A DNA stretch of 64,000 bases, taken from the NCBI RefSeq assembly GCF_007859275.1, contig NZ_VOHC01000029.1, positions 180,862-244,861 on the forward strand. The letters run 5' to 3'. The notes under the pieces are model-generated. The model saw nothing but the letters and a program-made list of their open reading frames with translations, had not been told where the DNA came from and did not search any database. The DNA is from Planomicrobium sp. CPCC 101079 (GTDB taxonomy: Bacteria; Bacillota; Bacilli; Bacillales_A; Planococcaceae). Positions within the stretch are counted from its first letter, which is position 1, and every line of letters starts with the position of its first letter. This document shows positions 9,118 through 16,942 of this stretch, one piece after another. The translations under genes were made by a program, and so were the position numbers.

Positions 9118-9156
9118 AACCGGACCTGCAGGCTGTTTAGGCGCTGCAATCCGGTT
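9118..9156 (-). terminator. Terminator downstream of sortase gene
   Basis: On the minus strand AACCGGA pairs with TCCGGTT around an internal region that can also pair in part, followed by TTCTTTA. It ends the MPKTG protein/sortase transcript. Confidence 0.6.
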
Positions 9157-9172
9157 ATTCTGAATGCCATGG

Positions 9173-10141
9173 TTATTGTTTTGCTTGGGCTTTCTTTGAT
9201 TCGTTCAAATCGACGTCCACGGAGGTGACAAAATAGCGTTTGTCAGGAGAAGTTTGCAGCTCCACTTTTTTTCGGTCGAACAGTGAAACCGTGTCGATTT
9301 TCTTTATTTCACCCGTCTTTTTGTCTTCTTCGTAAATACGGTAGCCGATGATGGCATCATCGCGCACTGCATGCCAAGAAATATTGAACGAGGTGGCTTT
9401 GACGTTTGTCGGCGGTTCTGGCTCTTTTTCCTTTGTAGCCGAATCGGAGACCAATTCCGCGGATACGACAAGCCGTTCTTCATGTGAACCGATTTTCCGG
9501 TTGAAATCGCCTGTGCACGTGATCAAGTTGATCATGCGTTTGCCCGAGCTGCCGAATATTTCTTCAATCGGTGCTTCGTCTGTCTCGTAGCTCACCATTT
9601 CGGTTACTTGGAAAACCATTTCGCGTCCATCACGATCTGTCAATATGACTGTCTCGCCGATTTGCATTTTCTTTAAATCATAAAAAATCGCAGGACCCGT
9701 CAAGCTATCGACATGGCCGGCAAGAACGGCATGGCCTTTTGCTCCGACTTTGAAGCCGGGTTCGAACCAGCCGACTTCATCGACATCTTCAGGCACACCC
9801 ATTTCACCGTTTTCCAATATGCCGGTTGCCTCTATTTCCGCTTTGGCTTTAATAGAGGGAATCTCGATTTGGGCCGGCTCCATGCCTTTTATGCTTTCTT
9901 GGCGCTGCCGCTGTAAAGCATCCAATTTTTCCCGCTGGGCAGGGAGGACCGGGAATTCGGCAATTTTATCAAAAGCTTCATCTTTTTCTTTGGCAACTGT
10001 TTCGATTTTTGTTTGAACTGGCGCACTATTTTTTTCAGTTGGCGGTTTTTCAAATGCTGGACCATCCGCCAGCGGGTTCATGACAAAAAACAGCGCTGCG
10101 CATAGAATCAATGCAGTAGCCATCGTGAATATTTGCTTCAT
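9173..10141 (-). CDS. Class F-type sortase fused to a fibronectin-III-like domain
   Basis: 322 aa from ATG 10141 behind GGGAGGG. A hydrophobic anchor spans residues 4-22, followed by a charged coiled linker to about 90. The sortase barrel spans about 93-232 with catalytic His143 (AGHVDS), Cys209 (LITCTG) and Arg223 (EERLVV). The block GWFEPGFKVGAKGHAVLAGH is characteristic of class F enzymes, which cleave LPxTG-like signals and link proteins to the wall. Residues about 240-315 form an extra domain (PPTNVKAT, ISWHAV, IIGYRIYEED, Y-FVTSVD) with the spacing of a fibronectin III fold, unusual at a sortase C-terminus. It sits 55 bp downstream of the MPKTG gene at 10197-11528 in the same direction, so the pair is probably an enzyme with its substrate. 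Confidence 0.85.
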   Translation of the reverse strand: MKQIFTMATALILCAALFFVMNPLADGPAFEKPPTEKNSAPVQTKIETVAKEKDEAFDKIAEFPVLPAQREKLDALQRQRQESIKGMEPAQIEIPSIKAKAEIEATGILENGEMGVPEDVDEVGWFEPGFKVGAKGHAVLAGHVDSLTGPAIFYDLKKMQIGETVILTDRDGREMVFQVTEMVSYETDEAPIEEIFGSSGKRMINLITCTGDFNRKIGSHEERLVVSAELVSDSATKEKEPEPPTNVKATSFNISWHAVRDDAIIGYRIYEEDKKTGEIKKIDTVSLFDRKKVELQTSPDKRYFVTSVDVDLNESKKAQAKQ

Positions 10142-10196
10142 GCTTAACCCTCCCTTTCAACAGGAATAGAGAGAGCGCAAAGGCCCTCTCCTGATA

Positions 10197-11528
10197 TTAT
10201 TGTTGCTTGCTTTGACGGTATGTCAGTGTTCCGGCGCCAAGCAAAATCAATGAGCTGAGTGTAACCCAAAGAACCATAGTGTTTGATTGGCCAGCTGTCC
10301 AGCCAAATCCTGTTTTCGGCATTTTTTCAGGTGCATCATTGTGGAAGTTGTCAGGGAACTGATCGACGATGGCGCTGCTTAGTGCGGCACCAATATCAAA
10401 CATCAGAGCATAGCCTGTACGGTATGTTTCGTAAGATGTTTCAAAGTCGCCTGCAACATACTGATTGAAAGTGTCAATAACAGAAGTTTCATGCGCCTGG
10501 ATTCCGGCAATGGTGTCTTCTTTTGGCATGCGGTCTTCAGTGGCTGTGCTTAGAAATGTTCCGAGCTCTGTAGCGAATTCATTCGTCAAGGCGTCTGCCG
10601 CTTCACCCGCAGCTGCTTGGTCCTCTGAAGCCGCAGCTCCTGCAAGGTCACTTTGTACGGAAATATGCTGGTTGTCCCAAATTTCCACGAATTGCGTGCC
10701 GGCTTCTTCCCCGTATATGGAAGCGATGGCGCCACGGAATTCTTCAGTATTCTGGTCTTGCGCCCAATTTGCAAAGTCAAAATCCTCTGCGCCGTTATAG
10801 CCTTTTGCCATGCTCAATTGCGCCAAAGCAAAATGTTCGGCTGCAATGCGGTTCACTGTCGAGCGGAAATCTCCGGCTGGAGTATTTGGATCAGAAAATT
10901 TATCCGGGAACTGAGTGGCGATGGCGCCACTGATGGCACTTCCTGCACCGAAAATCTGTTTGAATCCTTCCAAGTAAGATGTGTACGCTTCTTCGTATTT
11001 TCCTGCTGCGTAAAGGTCAAAAGTGTCTTGCACAAAATCTTCATGTTGGCGAAGTGCTTGGGTCGCTCCGTCCTCCGGCAAGTTGCCTTCAGTGGCAGTC
11101 CCTAAAAATGCGCCCATATCATCTACAAACGATTGGATTTCCTCGAGCGCTTCTTTTTGCATTTTCTTATCGCCTTCTTTGACGGCTAAGGCATATTCTT
11201 CTGTCCCTGTATTGTGTTTTGTGAAAATTTCTTCGAATGCTGCACCGCCTTCTTCACCGTATACAGAAGCGATGACCGGTTCCATGTCTGCGGCGTTGGC
11301 TTCAAGTGCTGCAACCGCTGCTTCAGCGCCTTTGTCCCCGTCGTAGACTTTCATCATGGAATCGACTGCAAGTGCATAATGCTCTGATAACAGAGAGTCA
11401 AGTGTCGCACGCAGTTCCACGCCTGTAGTATCGGTTTTCGGTGTACCATGTGCGAAAGCAGTTGTTCCTGTTCCGGCGGCCAAAAGCGCCGCCCCTACTA
11501 CCGGTGCCAAAAATTTTCTCCATTTCAT
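10197..11528 (-). CDS. Secreted two-repeat helical protein with MPKTG sorting signal
   Basis: 443 aa from ATG 11528; a TTG three bases earlier is equally well spaced from GAGGAG. Signal peptide to about residue 27 (TTAFA-HG). Two ~175-residue repeats related to those in the protein at 6161-7531: ELRATLDSLLSEHYALAV, ASVYGEEGGAAF, a QHEDF or AHETS block, YVAGDFETSYETYR and QFPD(K/N)F. Some histidines conserved in the other protein are lost. The C-terminus has MPKTG, a helix and a RQSKQQ tail. Transcribed just ahead of the sortase, probably its substrate. Repeat function unknown; an exposed metal- or ligand-binding bundle is an inference. Confidence 0.8.
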   Translation of the reverse strand: MKWRKFLAPVVGAALLAAGTGTTAFAHGTPKTDTTGVELRATLDSLLSEHYALAVDSMMKVYDGDKGAEAAVAALEANAADMEPVIASVYGEEGGAAFEEIFTKHNTGTEEYALAVKEGDKKMQKEALEEIQSFVDDMGAFLGTATEGNLPEDGATQALRQHEDFVQDTFDLYAAGKYEEAYTSYLEGFKQIFGAGSAISGAIATQFPDKFSDPNTPAGDFRSTVNRIAAEHFALAQLSMAKGYNGAEDFDFANWAQDQNTEEFRGAIASIYGEEAGTQFVEIWDNQHISVQSDLAGAAASEDQAAAGEAADALTNEFATELGTFLSTATEDRMPKEDTIAGIQAHETSVIDTFNQYVAGDFETSYETYRTGYALMFDIGAALSSAIVDQFPDNFHNDAPEKMPKTGFGWTAGQSNTMVLWVTLSSLILLGAGTLTYRQSKQQ

Positions 11529-11712
11529 CAATAAACCACTCCTCTATTTCTGATTTCTTGCCTACCTAACGCAATGAGTTCAGGAATAGATCACTTTTTC
11601 ATAAAAAATTGCTTCAAGTAAAGTTAAAAGCAGGCGGTTTATTAATAAATTGTATATTTTGGAAAAACAGTCCCTGTATTGTGATAGTATATGTGACCAA
11701 AGGGGGAGAGAG

Positions 11713-11823
11713 ATGGGGTGGATGATTGTTGTAGTAATAGCTTATTTACCTATTTTTATAGAATTCATCGGCGCATAAATTTTCTTGAAAGCGAAGTGGA
11801 AAGACTGAAAAAGGAACTTTAAT
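11713..11823 (+). pseudogene. Frameshifted small membrane/coiled-coil protein
   Basis: ATG 11713 follows a strong GGGGGAGAG site. The first frame gives MGWMIVVVIAYLPIFIEFI and ends at TAA 11776. Shifting by one base near 11766 continues as RRINFLESEVERLKKEL and stops at TAA 11821. The combined product, about 37 residues with one membrane helix and a short heptad-like charged helix, looks like a typical small bacillary membrane protein. The shift could be a mutation, a sequencing error or a recoding event; there is no classic slippery heptamer, so I call it broken. Confidence 0.45.
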
Positions 11824-12099
11824 CCCTTTGGAAAACGTCCGCCTGCGTTCTGCTTGTTTTCCTTTTAGCTATGGAGCAAAACAGCGGAGATTCCTGCAGG
11901 AAAGCGAGACAGCTGAGACCCGAAGGGAACGAGTTGTGCAAAAATATTGTAGAACTCGTTTGCTCCTGCAACACTGCGCGCTTCGTCGCAAAGCCATTAG
12001 CCGAAACTTTTCGGCTAATGGCTTTGCAGCTGTTTTACGGAATAGCAAAGGCTATAAGTTTTCAATTTAACAATGAATAGAAGTTCCTCATCAAGCTGA
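11824..12099. repeat. Dispersed-repeat-like stretch with an 18-bp hairpin
   Basis: No credible gene. The part from about 11880 to 11930 (CAGGAAAGCGAGACAGCTGAGACCC) resembles the 'GGAAAGCG...' core of short dispersed elements seen elsewhere in the window, more distantly. At 11988-12027 a perfect 18-bp inverted repeat GCAAAGCCATTAGCCGAA with an ACTT loop could form a very stable hairpin. It has no T run and is probably part of the repeat element rather than a terminator. Confidence 0.45.
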
Positions 12100-12127
12100 A
12101 AAAGAGGCGCCATCTGGCGCCTCTTTT
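12100..12127. terminator. Bidirectional terminator
   Basis: AAAAGAGGCGCC pairs perfectly with GGCGCCTCTTTT around an ATCT loop. The A and T flanks let it work for the hydrolase gene on the minus strand and for anything read from the left. Confidence 0.85.
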
Positions 12128-12146
12128 AAGCAGTCAATGGGGATAT

Positions 12147-12965
12147 TTATTTCACGCCTGAACTTTTTAGGAAGTTGATCATTTCTGTATTGAAACGTTC
12201 CGGCTCATCGCCGTTGATGCCATGTCCGCTGTCCTTGAATGGAACAAGAACAGAGTTGGGAATTTGTTTTTCCATTTCTTCGCCAAGCTCATAGGCGCAG
12301 ATCTGGTCTTTCTTTCCATGAAAAATAGCGGTCGGCACTGTAATATCGGCCAACTCGCCGCGCAGATCCTCATCACGCAATGCAATGGCTGCATTGATCG
12401 TGGAATGTGCACCGGCTTCAAGTCCCAGCATCTGGAACCAGTGAAGGAATTCGTCCGATTTCTTCTGTTCAAAGAACATATCAGCGAATTGGGCCAGGAA
12501 AGCTGGGCGGTCCTGCTTGATTTGTTCGATGATGTCATCCACTTCTTCAGCCTTCAAATTGATGTTGAAATCATCCCGCTGTGTGAATAGTGGAGCCGCC
12601 GCGCTCATCAGCAACAGTTTGTCCACGCCTTGCTGGCCATATTTGGTCAGATAGCGGATAGCGATGGGGCCTCCCATCGAGAATCCGCCAAGGACGAAAC
12701 TCTCCAATCCCAAATGGTCGATAACTGCTTTCACGTCGCTTGCCTGTGTATCGTAGTCATAGCCGGACCATGGCTTGTCCGATTTGCCGAATCCACGCAA
12801 GTCAATGCCGATAAATCGGAATCCTTGCAGCGCCAGTTCGTTTGCCTGCATTTCAAACGATTTGCTGTTCAAAGGCCAGCCGTGGATAAAAACGACAGGC
12901 TGCCCGGTGCCGATATCTTCCACAAATACTTTTACTCCAGCTTCCACTTCAATATAATGTCCCAA
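12147..12965 (-). CDS. Alpha/beta hydrolase, non-haem haloperoxidase-like
   Basis: 272 aa from a TTG start at 12965, chosen because GAGGAGG lies eight bases upstream. Alpha/beta-hydrolase fold: oxyanion HGW at 28-30, IDLRGFGKSDKP near 54-65, nucleophile elbow GFSMGG with Ser96, Asp in the GKKDQIC segment and His in DSGHGIN near the end. The overall pattern matches chloroperoxidase/arylesterase-like (RutD-, BioH-like) cytosolic hydrolases that act on small esters. Physiological substrate unknown. Monocistronic, ended by the hairpin at 12100-12127. Confidence 0.85.
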   Translation of the reverse strand: MGHYIEVEAGVKVFVEDIGTGQPVVFIHGWPLNSKSFEMQANELALQGFRFIGIDLRGFGKSDKPWSGYDYDTQASDVKAVIDHLGLESFVLGGFSMGGPIAIRYLTKYGQQGVDKLLLMSAAAPLFTQRDDFNINLKAEEVDDIIEQIKQDRPAFLAQFADMFFEQKKSDEFLHWFQMLGLEAGAHSTINAAIALRDEDLRGELADITVPTAIFHGKKDQICAYELGEEMEKQIPNSVLVPFKDSGHGINGDEPERFNTEMINFLKSSGVK

Positions 12966-13246
12966 ATTCTTTTCCTCCTCTTATTTTTTTGTTTTACTTG
13001 CTAATATTTAAGGTTCCCTAACTATCTTTAATTAAACAATTCCGAATTCATGATATATAAGGTGATAATATCTTCTAAAAAGATACCAGAACCATATTTG
13101 GTGAAAAGTGAACTAAGAAGCCTTTCAAAACGTTATGTTATAAAGCTTTTACATCTAAAGCGCGATGGTTTTCCATTCAACAGCTTCCACCTGCCACGCA
13201 AGATGTAGTAAGCTTGAAGGACGACATCAAAAAAAGGGGAACGTTC

Positions 13247-13813
13247 ATGGAGAAAAGTTCAGACTTTATGTTATACGGCCGTATACAGCAAAAAGACAAA
13301 GCGGCGCTTGAACAGCTGTACGACCGTTATGAAAAAATCCTTTTTTCTTTCCTTGTCAAAATGACTGAAGATCCGGATTTGGCAGAAGAAGCTCTGCAAG
13401 AAGTCTTTATCAAGTTATGGCGAGGCACAGGGGAATATAATGAAAGCAAGGGGAAATTTACATCCTGGTTATTTACAATGTCACGCAATGTGGCAATAGA
13501 CCTGATCCGGAAGCGTAAAAAACCTATGGTTCCTTTGGAAGAAATCGGCGACTTGGTGAATAATGAGTCTACAGTCGAAGAAGTGGCGGAATGGCAGGAA
13601 CAAAAAGAACAGATTGAAACTGCTGTCCAAGAGTTGTCAGGCGAACAGCAAAAGATGATCCAGCTATTTTATTTTAAAGGATATACGCACGAAAAGATTG
13701 CCGGTATTTGTGATATCCCGCTTGGAACGGTAAAGAGCAGGATTAGGCTGGCACTGAAAAAATTGAAAAAATCACTGCACGGTGTGCAAGAAAGGGGGGC
13801 TATTGATGACTAA
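13247..13813 (+). CDS. ECF-type RNA polymerase sigma factor
   Basis: 188 aa from ATG 13247 (AAGGGG seven bases upstream; an in-frame GTG/TTG-type start further up is unlikely). Region 2 is visible as LYDRYEKILFSFLVKMTEDPDLAEEALQ (2.1-2.2) and FTSWLFTMSRNVAIDLIRKRK (2.3-2.4). Region 4 is LSGEQQKMIQLFYFKGYTHEKIA with the helix-turn-helix DIPLGTVKSRIRLALKKLK. It directs RNA polymerase to stress-type promoters. It overlaps the next gene by 8 bp, a zinc-finger anti-sigma factor, which marks the pair as a sigma/anti-sigma module similar to SigK/RskA systems. Its inducing signal is unknown. Confidence 0.9.
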   Translation: MEKSSDFMLYGRIQQKDKAALEQLYDRYEKILFSFLVKMTEDPDLAEEALQEVFIKLWRGTGEYNESKGKFTSWLFTMSRNVAIDLIRKRKKPMVPLEEIGDLVNNESTVEEVAEWQEQKEQIETAVQELSGEQQKMIQLFYFKGYTHEKIAGICDIPLGTVKSRIRLALKKLKKSLHGVQERGAIDD

Positions 13814-14513
13814 AATGAATTGTGGGCACGTAGTGGATTATTTGAATGGCACATTATCCGATAAAGAAATTCGGGAATTTGAAGAACACCTTAAAACTTG
13901 TGCAGATTGCCAGCAAATTCTGGAACTGACAGGTGAGCTCCCTTACCTTGCCGAACCGATTGAACCGCCGGCAGAGATGAAAACGCGAATACTTGCAAAT
14001 GTTTTTGAAGAAGATGCAGGAAGGGAGCAACAGCCAGAACCGAAAACGGCAGCAGTCCCGATGGCTAAGCGCATGCCGAAGCGCAATTGGTGGCCACCAC
14101 TTATAGCAGCGGTCCTTTTACTGTCCCTGCTCGGCAACGCTTACGCATTTTTCCAGCTTTCCGGCCAACAAGAACCGGAAACTGCGATGCAGGAGGTAAA
14201 CCTTCAGCCGAACGAATTGTTTGAAGGCGCGGCACAAGCAAAACTGATAAGGGAAGATGGTTCGCTTGATGTGGTCGTATCAGCTGACGGCCTTGAAGAA
14301 TTGCGAGGCGATGAAATTTATCAAGTATGGCTGCTGAAAGAAGGACAGCCGATTCCCGCCGGCGCCTTTAAGCCGAATCCTAGTGGAGAAGGCGCCGCAT
14401 ATTTTAGCCTAAACGAAAATACTGAAGGCTGGGACACAATAGCTATCACACGCGAACCGCAAGCGGGCAACGAATTGCCTCAAGGCGACATTGTCCTCAG
14501 TTCCGAACTTTAA
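13806..14513 (+). CDS. RskA-like membrane anti-sigma factor
   Basis: 235 aa from ATG 13806 behind GGGGGG, overlapping the sigma gene stop and so translationally coupled. The N-terminal zinc-finger (ZAS) motif is CGHVVDYLNG ... HLKTCADCQ (His-x3-Cys-x2-Cys). A proline- and charge-rich linker leads to one membrane helix (about residues 93-114, PPLIAAVLLLSLLGNAYAFF). The extracytoplasmic part (EIYQVWLLKEGQPIPAGAF ... WDTIAITREPQ) is the RskA domain. The protein holds the upstream sigma factor at the membrane until a signal releases it. Confidence 0.9.
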   Translation: MTKMNCGHVVDYLNGTLSDKEIREFEEHLKTCADCQQILELTGELPYLAEPIEPPAEMKTRILANVFEEDAGREQQPEPKTAAVPMAKRMPKRNWWPPLIAAVLLLSLLGNAYAFFQLSGQQEPETAMQEVNLQPNELFEGAAQAKLIREDGSLDVVVSADGLEELRGDEIYQVWLLKEGQPIPAGAFKPNPSGEGAAYFSLNENTEGWDTIAITREPQAGNELPQGDIVLSSEL

Positions 14514-14539
14514 ACTTATCAATCAAGTTTTTCTTGATC

Positions 14540-14568
14540 AAAATGCACTCGTTTCTCGAGTGCATTTT
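14540..14568 (+). terminator. Terminator of sigma/anti-sigma operon
   Basis: AAAATGCACTCG pairs with CGAGTGCATTTT around TTTCT, followed by further Ts. A smaller hairpin ATCAAG-TTTTT-CTTGAT precedes it. Confidence 0.85.
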
Positions 14569-14600
14569 TTATTTTGAGTTCAAAAAGCGAAAAGACAGCA

Positions 14601-14632
14601 AAAAACCGCCAAGATTGTTCTTGGCGGTTTTT
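14601..14632 (-). terminator. Terminator of the YflT/DUF2382 gene
   Basis: AAAAACCGCCAAGA pairs perfectly with TCTTGGCGGTTTTT around TTGT; on the minus strand the transcript ends in a U run. It can work in both directions. Confidence 0.85.
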
Positions 14633-14653
14633 CATTAAGCTTAAGCTCTTTTA

Positions 14654-15697
14654 TTAAAAGCCTTTGTTGTTGCGGTCTGTAGTATTTGTTGTATTGTCAT
14701 CTTCGTCGATATCAGCAACTTCACGGCGAACAGTTTCGTTCACGTGTTCAGTGTCCTGAACTTTCTTTTTGCCGACAACGATTTCTTCGGAGACAACATC
14801 TTTCTTCGAAACGTTTACGCGTTCTTCGGAAACCGGTACATTGATTGTATCGTTAGTATCGCGGAAAGTGTCGGTGCCTGTCACTTCTTCATTTACCGGA
14901 CGGCGTTCTACATAGACTTCCTCGCGTTCAACCGGTACTTCGATTGATTGGTTTTCTTCAACAACATGTTTACCGACGTTTACTTCGCCAGTTTGCACGC
15001 GTTCTTTGCCTACATTCAAGCGCTCTTCATGAAGGCGCAGGCGCTCTTCGTCTGTCATATTCGCCTCATCTCTTGATGAATCGAATGTGTTGCCCGCAGT
15101 GCTGCCTGTAGTTCCTGAAGTGGAACCGAATGTGCTGTCGTTGTCTGTAGTCGAACCGAATGTGCTTCCAGTACCTGACGAAGATGAACCGAATGTGCCG
15201 CTCGTATCAGACGATGACCCCAACGTATCGCGGTCATTTGATGTCAATCCGGAAGTTGTGCTGGATCCGAATCCTGCAGCCGTTTCACTTGAAGTATGGC
15301 CAGTTCCTGAAGAACTGTTATAGCTTTGGCTATAACGATCATACGAATCGCCATAATCACTGTCTACATATAGAACAAGTTTGCCGTTTTGTACTTGGCG
15401 ATAATAATCTTCTTGTTCGTGCTGGTCTAAGCCCATTCCATTGAACGCTTCCATAGAAGAAGATTCACCAGAGAGTGCTGACATGAATTTGCCCATAAAT
15501 CCTTGGTCTTCTTTCTCGCCAGCTGCGTCTACGTGAACGTCAGTCTGGTTTTGAACCATTGAAAATGAGTTGTCATCTTGGCCAACAACATACATATCTG
15601 ATTCGTTATAGCCTTGTGCCTTAAGTTCCGTTACTTTGCTTAAAACTTCCGCTTGCGTGTCAAATACTCCGATAAATGTATTGTCTTTTCTCGCCAT
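14654..15697 (-). CDS. General stress protein with YflT and DUF2382 domains
   Basis: 347 aa from ATG 15697 behind AAGGAGG. Residues 1-110 form a YflT-like (heat-induced stress protein) domain: FIGVFDTQAEVLSKVTELKAQGY and YVVGQDDNS. Residues ~115-220 are a low-complexity Ser/Thr/Gly linker with repeated FGS units. Residues ~225-335 form a DUF2382 domain: LRLHEERLNVGKERVQTGEV, VEVPVERE-type strands and VNVSKKDVVSEEIVVGKK. No signal peptide. Such proteins belong to the general stress regulon of bacilli, and a sigma-B-like promoter is visible upstream. Biochemical role unknown. Confidence 0.85.
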   Translation of the reverse strand: MARKDNTFIGVFDTQAEVLSKVTELKAQGYNESDMYVVGQDDNSFSMVQNQTDVHVDAAGEKEDQGFMGKFMSALSGESSSMEAFNGMGLDQHEQEDYYRQVQNGKLVLYVDSDYGDSYDRYSQSYNSSSGTGHTSSETAAGFGSSTTSGLTSNDRDTLGSSSDTSGTFGSSSSGTGSTFGSTTDNDSTFGSTSGTTGSTAGNTFDSSRDEANMTDEERLRLHEERLNVGKERVQTGEVNVGKHVVEENQSIEVPVEREEVYVERRPVNEEVTGTDTFRDTNDTINVPVSEERVNVSKKDVVSEEIVVGKKKVQDTEHVNETVRREVADIDEDDNTTNTTDRNNKGF

Positions 15698-15749
15698 GGT
15701 AAATTCCTCCTTGTAATGTTGGATAACCTTAAACTCAGGTAATGCTTGT

Positions 15750-15776
15750 TTACCCAAGGTCTTCTACAAAATAAAC
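15750..15776 (-). promoter_or_regulatory. Sigma-B-type promoter for the YflT/DUF2382 gene
   Basis: On the minus strand GTTTAT (15771-15776) is followed after 15 bases by GGGTAA (15750-15755), matching the sigma-B consensus GTTTAA-N12 to 15-GGGWAW. The predicted transcript would start about 45 bases before the ATG at 15697. A stress-regulon promoter fits the encoded protein. Confidence 0.65.
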
Positions 15777-15951
15777 ATTCAGCATTACGGACATGGGGAA
15801 AAGGGTTTTTGAACCCTTGGTACATAAGGATTTTAAGCATGAAAGGTTTTTGGGAAGATGTACAAAAACAATATTTTTTTGATGAGCCGATTATGTTTGA
15901 TGTTCGCTGACCAACTTGTTTTCTTTTAAGCGTATAGTCCCGTATTAAAAA

Positions 15952-16827
15952 TTATTTCAAAGGCTGCCAACTCTTGCGATAAGCCAGTGGGGTAGTCCCA
16001 ACCCGCTCTCTAAAGAGATTTATGAAGTGGCTGACGTTAAGGACACCAACTTTTTCTGCAATGTCAGCTATAGACTCATCTGAATACTTCAACAAATTTT
16101 TAGCATAAGTGATTCGGTAAGAAATCAAAAATTCATTGGGCGTTAGGCCAGCGTATTTTTTGAACTCTCTTGCAAGGTGGTATTTGCTGATGTTGAATTG
16201 CTTGGCTAAGTGCTCAAGTGACACTGGCTCATTAAAATGCTGTTCCAAATAGCGCATAATGGCTTTTATGGTATCGGGAATAAAATCACCAACTGCCTGC
16301 GAACTGTTAGCGGAGTAGAGGCATTCGGTTAAGAGATCCACTATGATTTTTGAACTAAGCGGTTCTGAATGGGGAGTGTATTCACGATGAAGCTGTATCA
16401 GCTGCTGCAGAGAAGATTTTGCGCGTTCAGGATTCTTCAGCGTGATAACCGGAGATTCAGACAGTTGGAAATAGTGATAATAGCCGCTGATAGTGGCTCC
16501 ATTCAAGTGCACCCAGCCGAATTCCCATAAGTTATGTTCACCTGTCTCATAATACTGATAATCCATGCAATGGATAAAAAATGCCTGGTCGGCTTCGAGT
16601 TTGTACTGCTTGCCTTTAAATTTCAAAAAACCCGTTCCCGATAAAGTGACGGCGATCAAGTAGGAGTTCAGCTGCTCCCGCTCAGTGAAGTAGCCCGGTT
16701 GAGTGCGAAAATAACCTACTTCTTCAACGTAGAAAAAAGAATATCTGGCAAGTTGGCTAGGTGTGGCGATAAGGCGGATTGAATCTTCTGTCCAATTATG
16801 GGCAGCCTGTTCTCGGTAATATGCCAT
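15952..16827 (-). CDS. AraC-family transcriptional regulator
   Basis: 291 aa from ATG 16827; a second ATG at 16830 is too close to GGAGG. The N-terminal ~160 residues form a cupin-like sugar-sensing domain (LIAVTLSGTGFLKFKGKQY, DQAFFIHCMDYQYYE). The C-terminal ~100 residues carry two helix-turn-helices (VSLEHLAKQFNISKYHLAREFKKYAG and IADIAEKVGVLNVSHFINLFRERVG, then TPLAYRKSW), the AraC/XylS signature. It diverges from the arabinose/fucose-isomerase-family gene across 115 bases, so it most likely controls that gene in response to the sugar. Confidence 0.85.
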   Translation of the reverse strand: MAYYREQAAHNWTEDSIRLIATPSQLARYSFFYVEEVGYFRTQPGYFTEREQLNSYLIAVTLSGTGFLKFKGKQYKLEADQAFFIHCMDYQYYETGEHNLWEFGWVHLNGATISGYYHYFQLSESPVITLKNPERAKSSLQQLIQLHREYTPHSEPLSSKIIVDLLTECLYSANSSQAVGDFIPDTIKAIMRYLEQHFNEPVSLEHLAKQFNISKYHLAREFKKYAGLTPNEFLISYRITYAKNLLKYSDESIADIAEKVGVLNVSHFINLFRERVGTTPLAYRKSWQPLK

Positions 16828-16885
16828 CATAGACCTCCGCAAGATTCTATTATTTTTAAACAACATTATAGGATGAAGTATAAAG

Positions 16886-16899
16886 TGTAAACGGATACA
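16886..16899. promoter_or_regulatory. cre-like catabolite-repression site
   Basis: TGTAAACGGATACA agrees with the CcpA consensus WTGNAANCGNWNNCW except for the first base. It lies between the divergent AraC regulator and the isomerase gene, 44 bases before the isomerase start. An AraC operator is the alternative reading. Confidence 0.5.
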
Positions 16900-16942
16900 C
16901 TGGGGAATAATCATGGGATTTTATTAAAAGGAGGCGTTAGCT

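Noticed and set aside
11713..11823. Programmed ribosomal frameshift
   Set aside because: No slippery heptamer or downstream pseudoknot is visible; a mutation or error is simpler.
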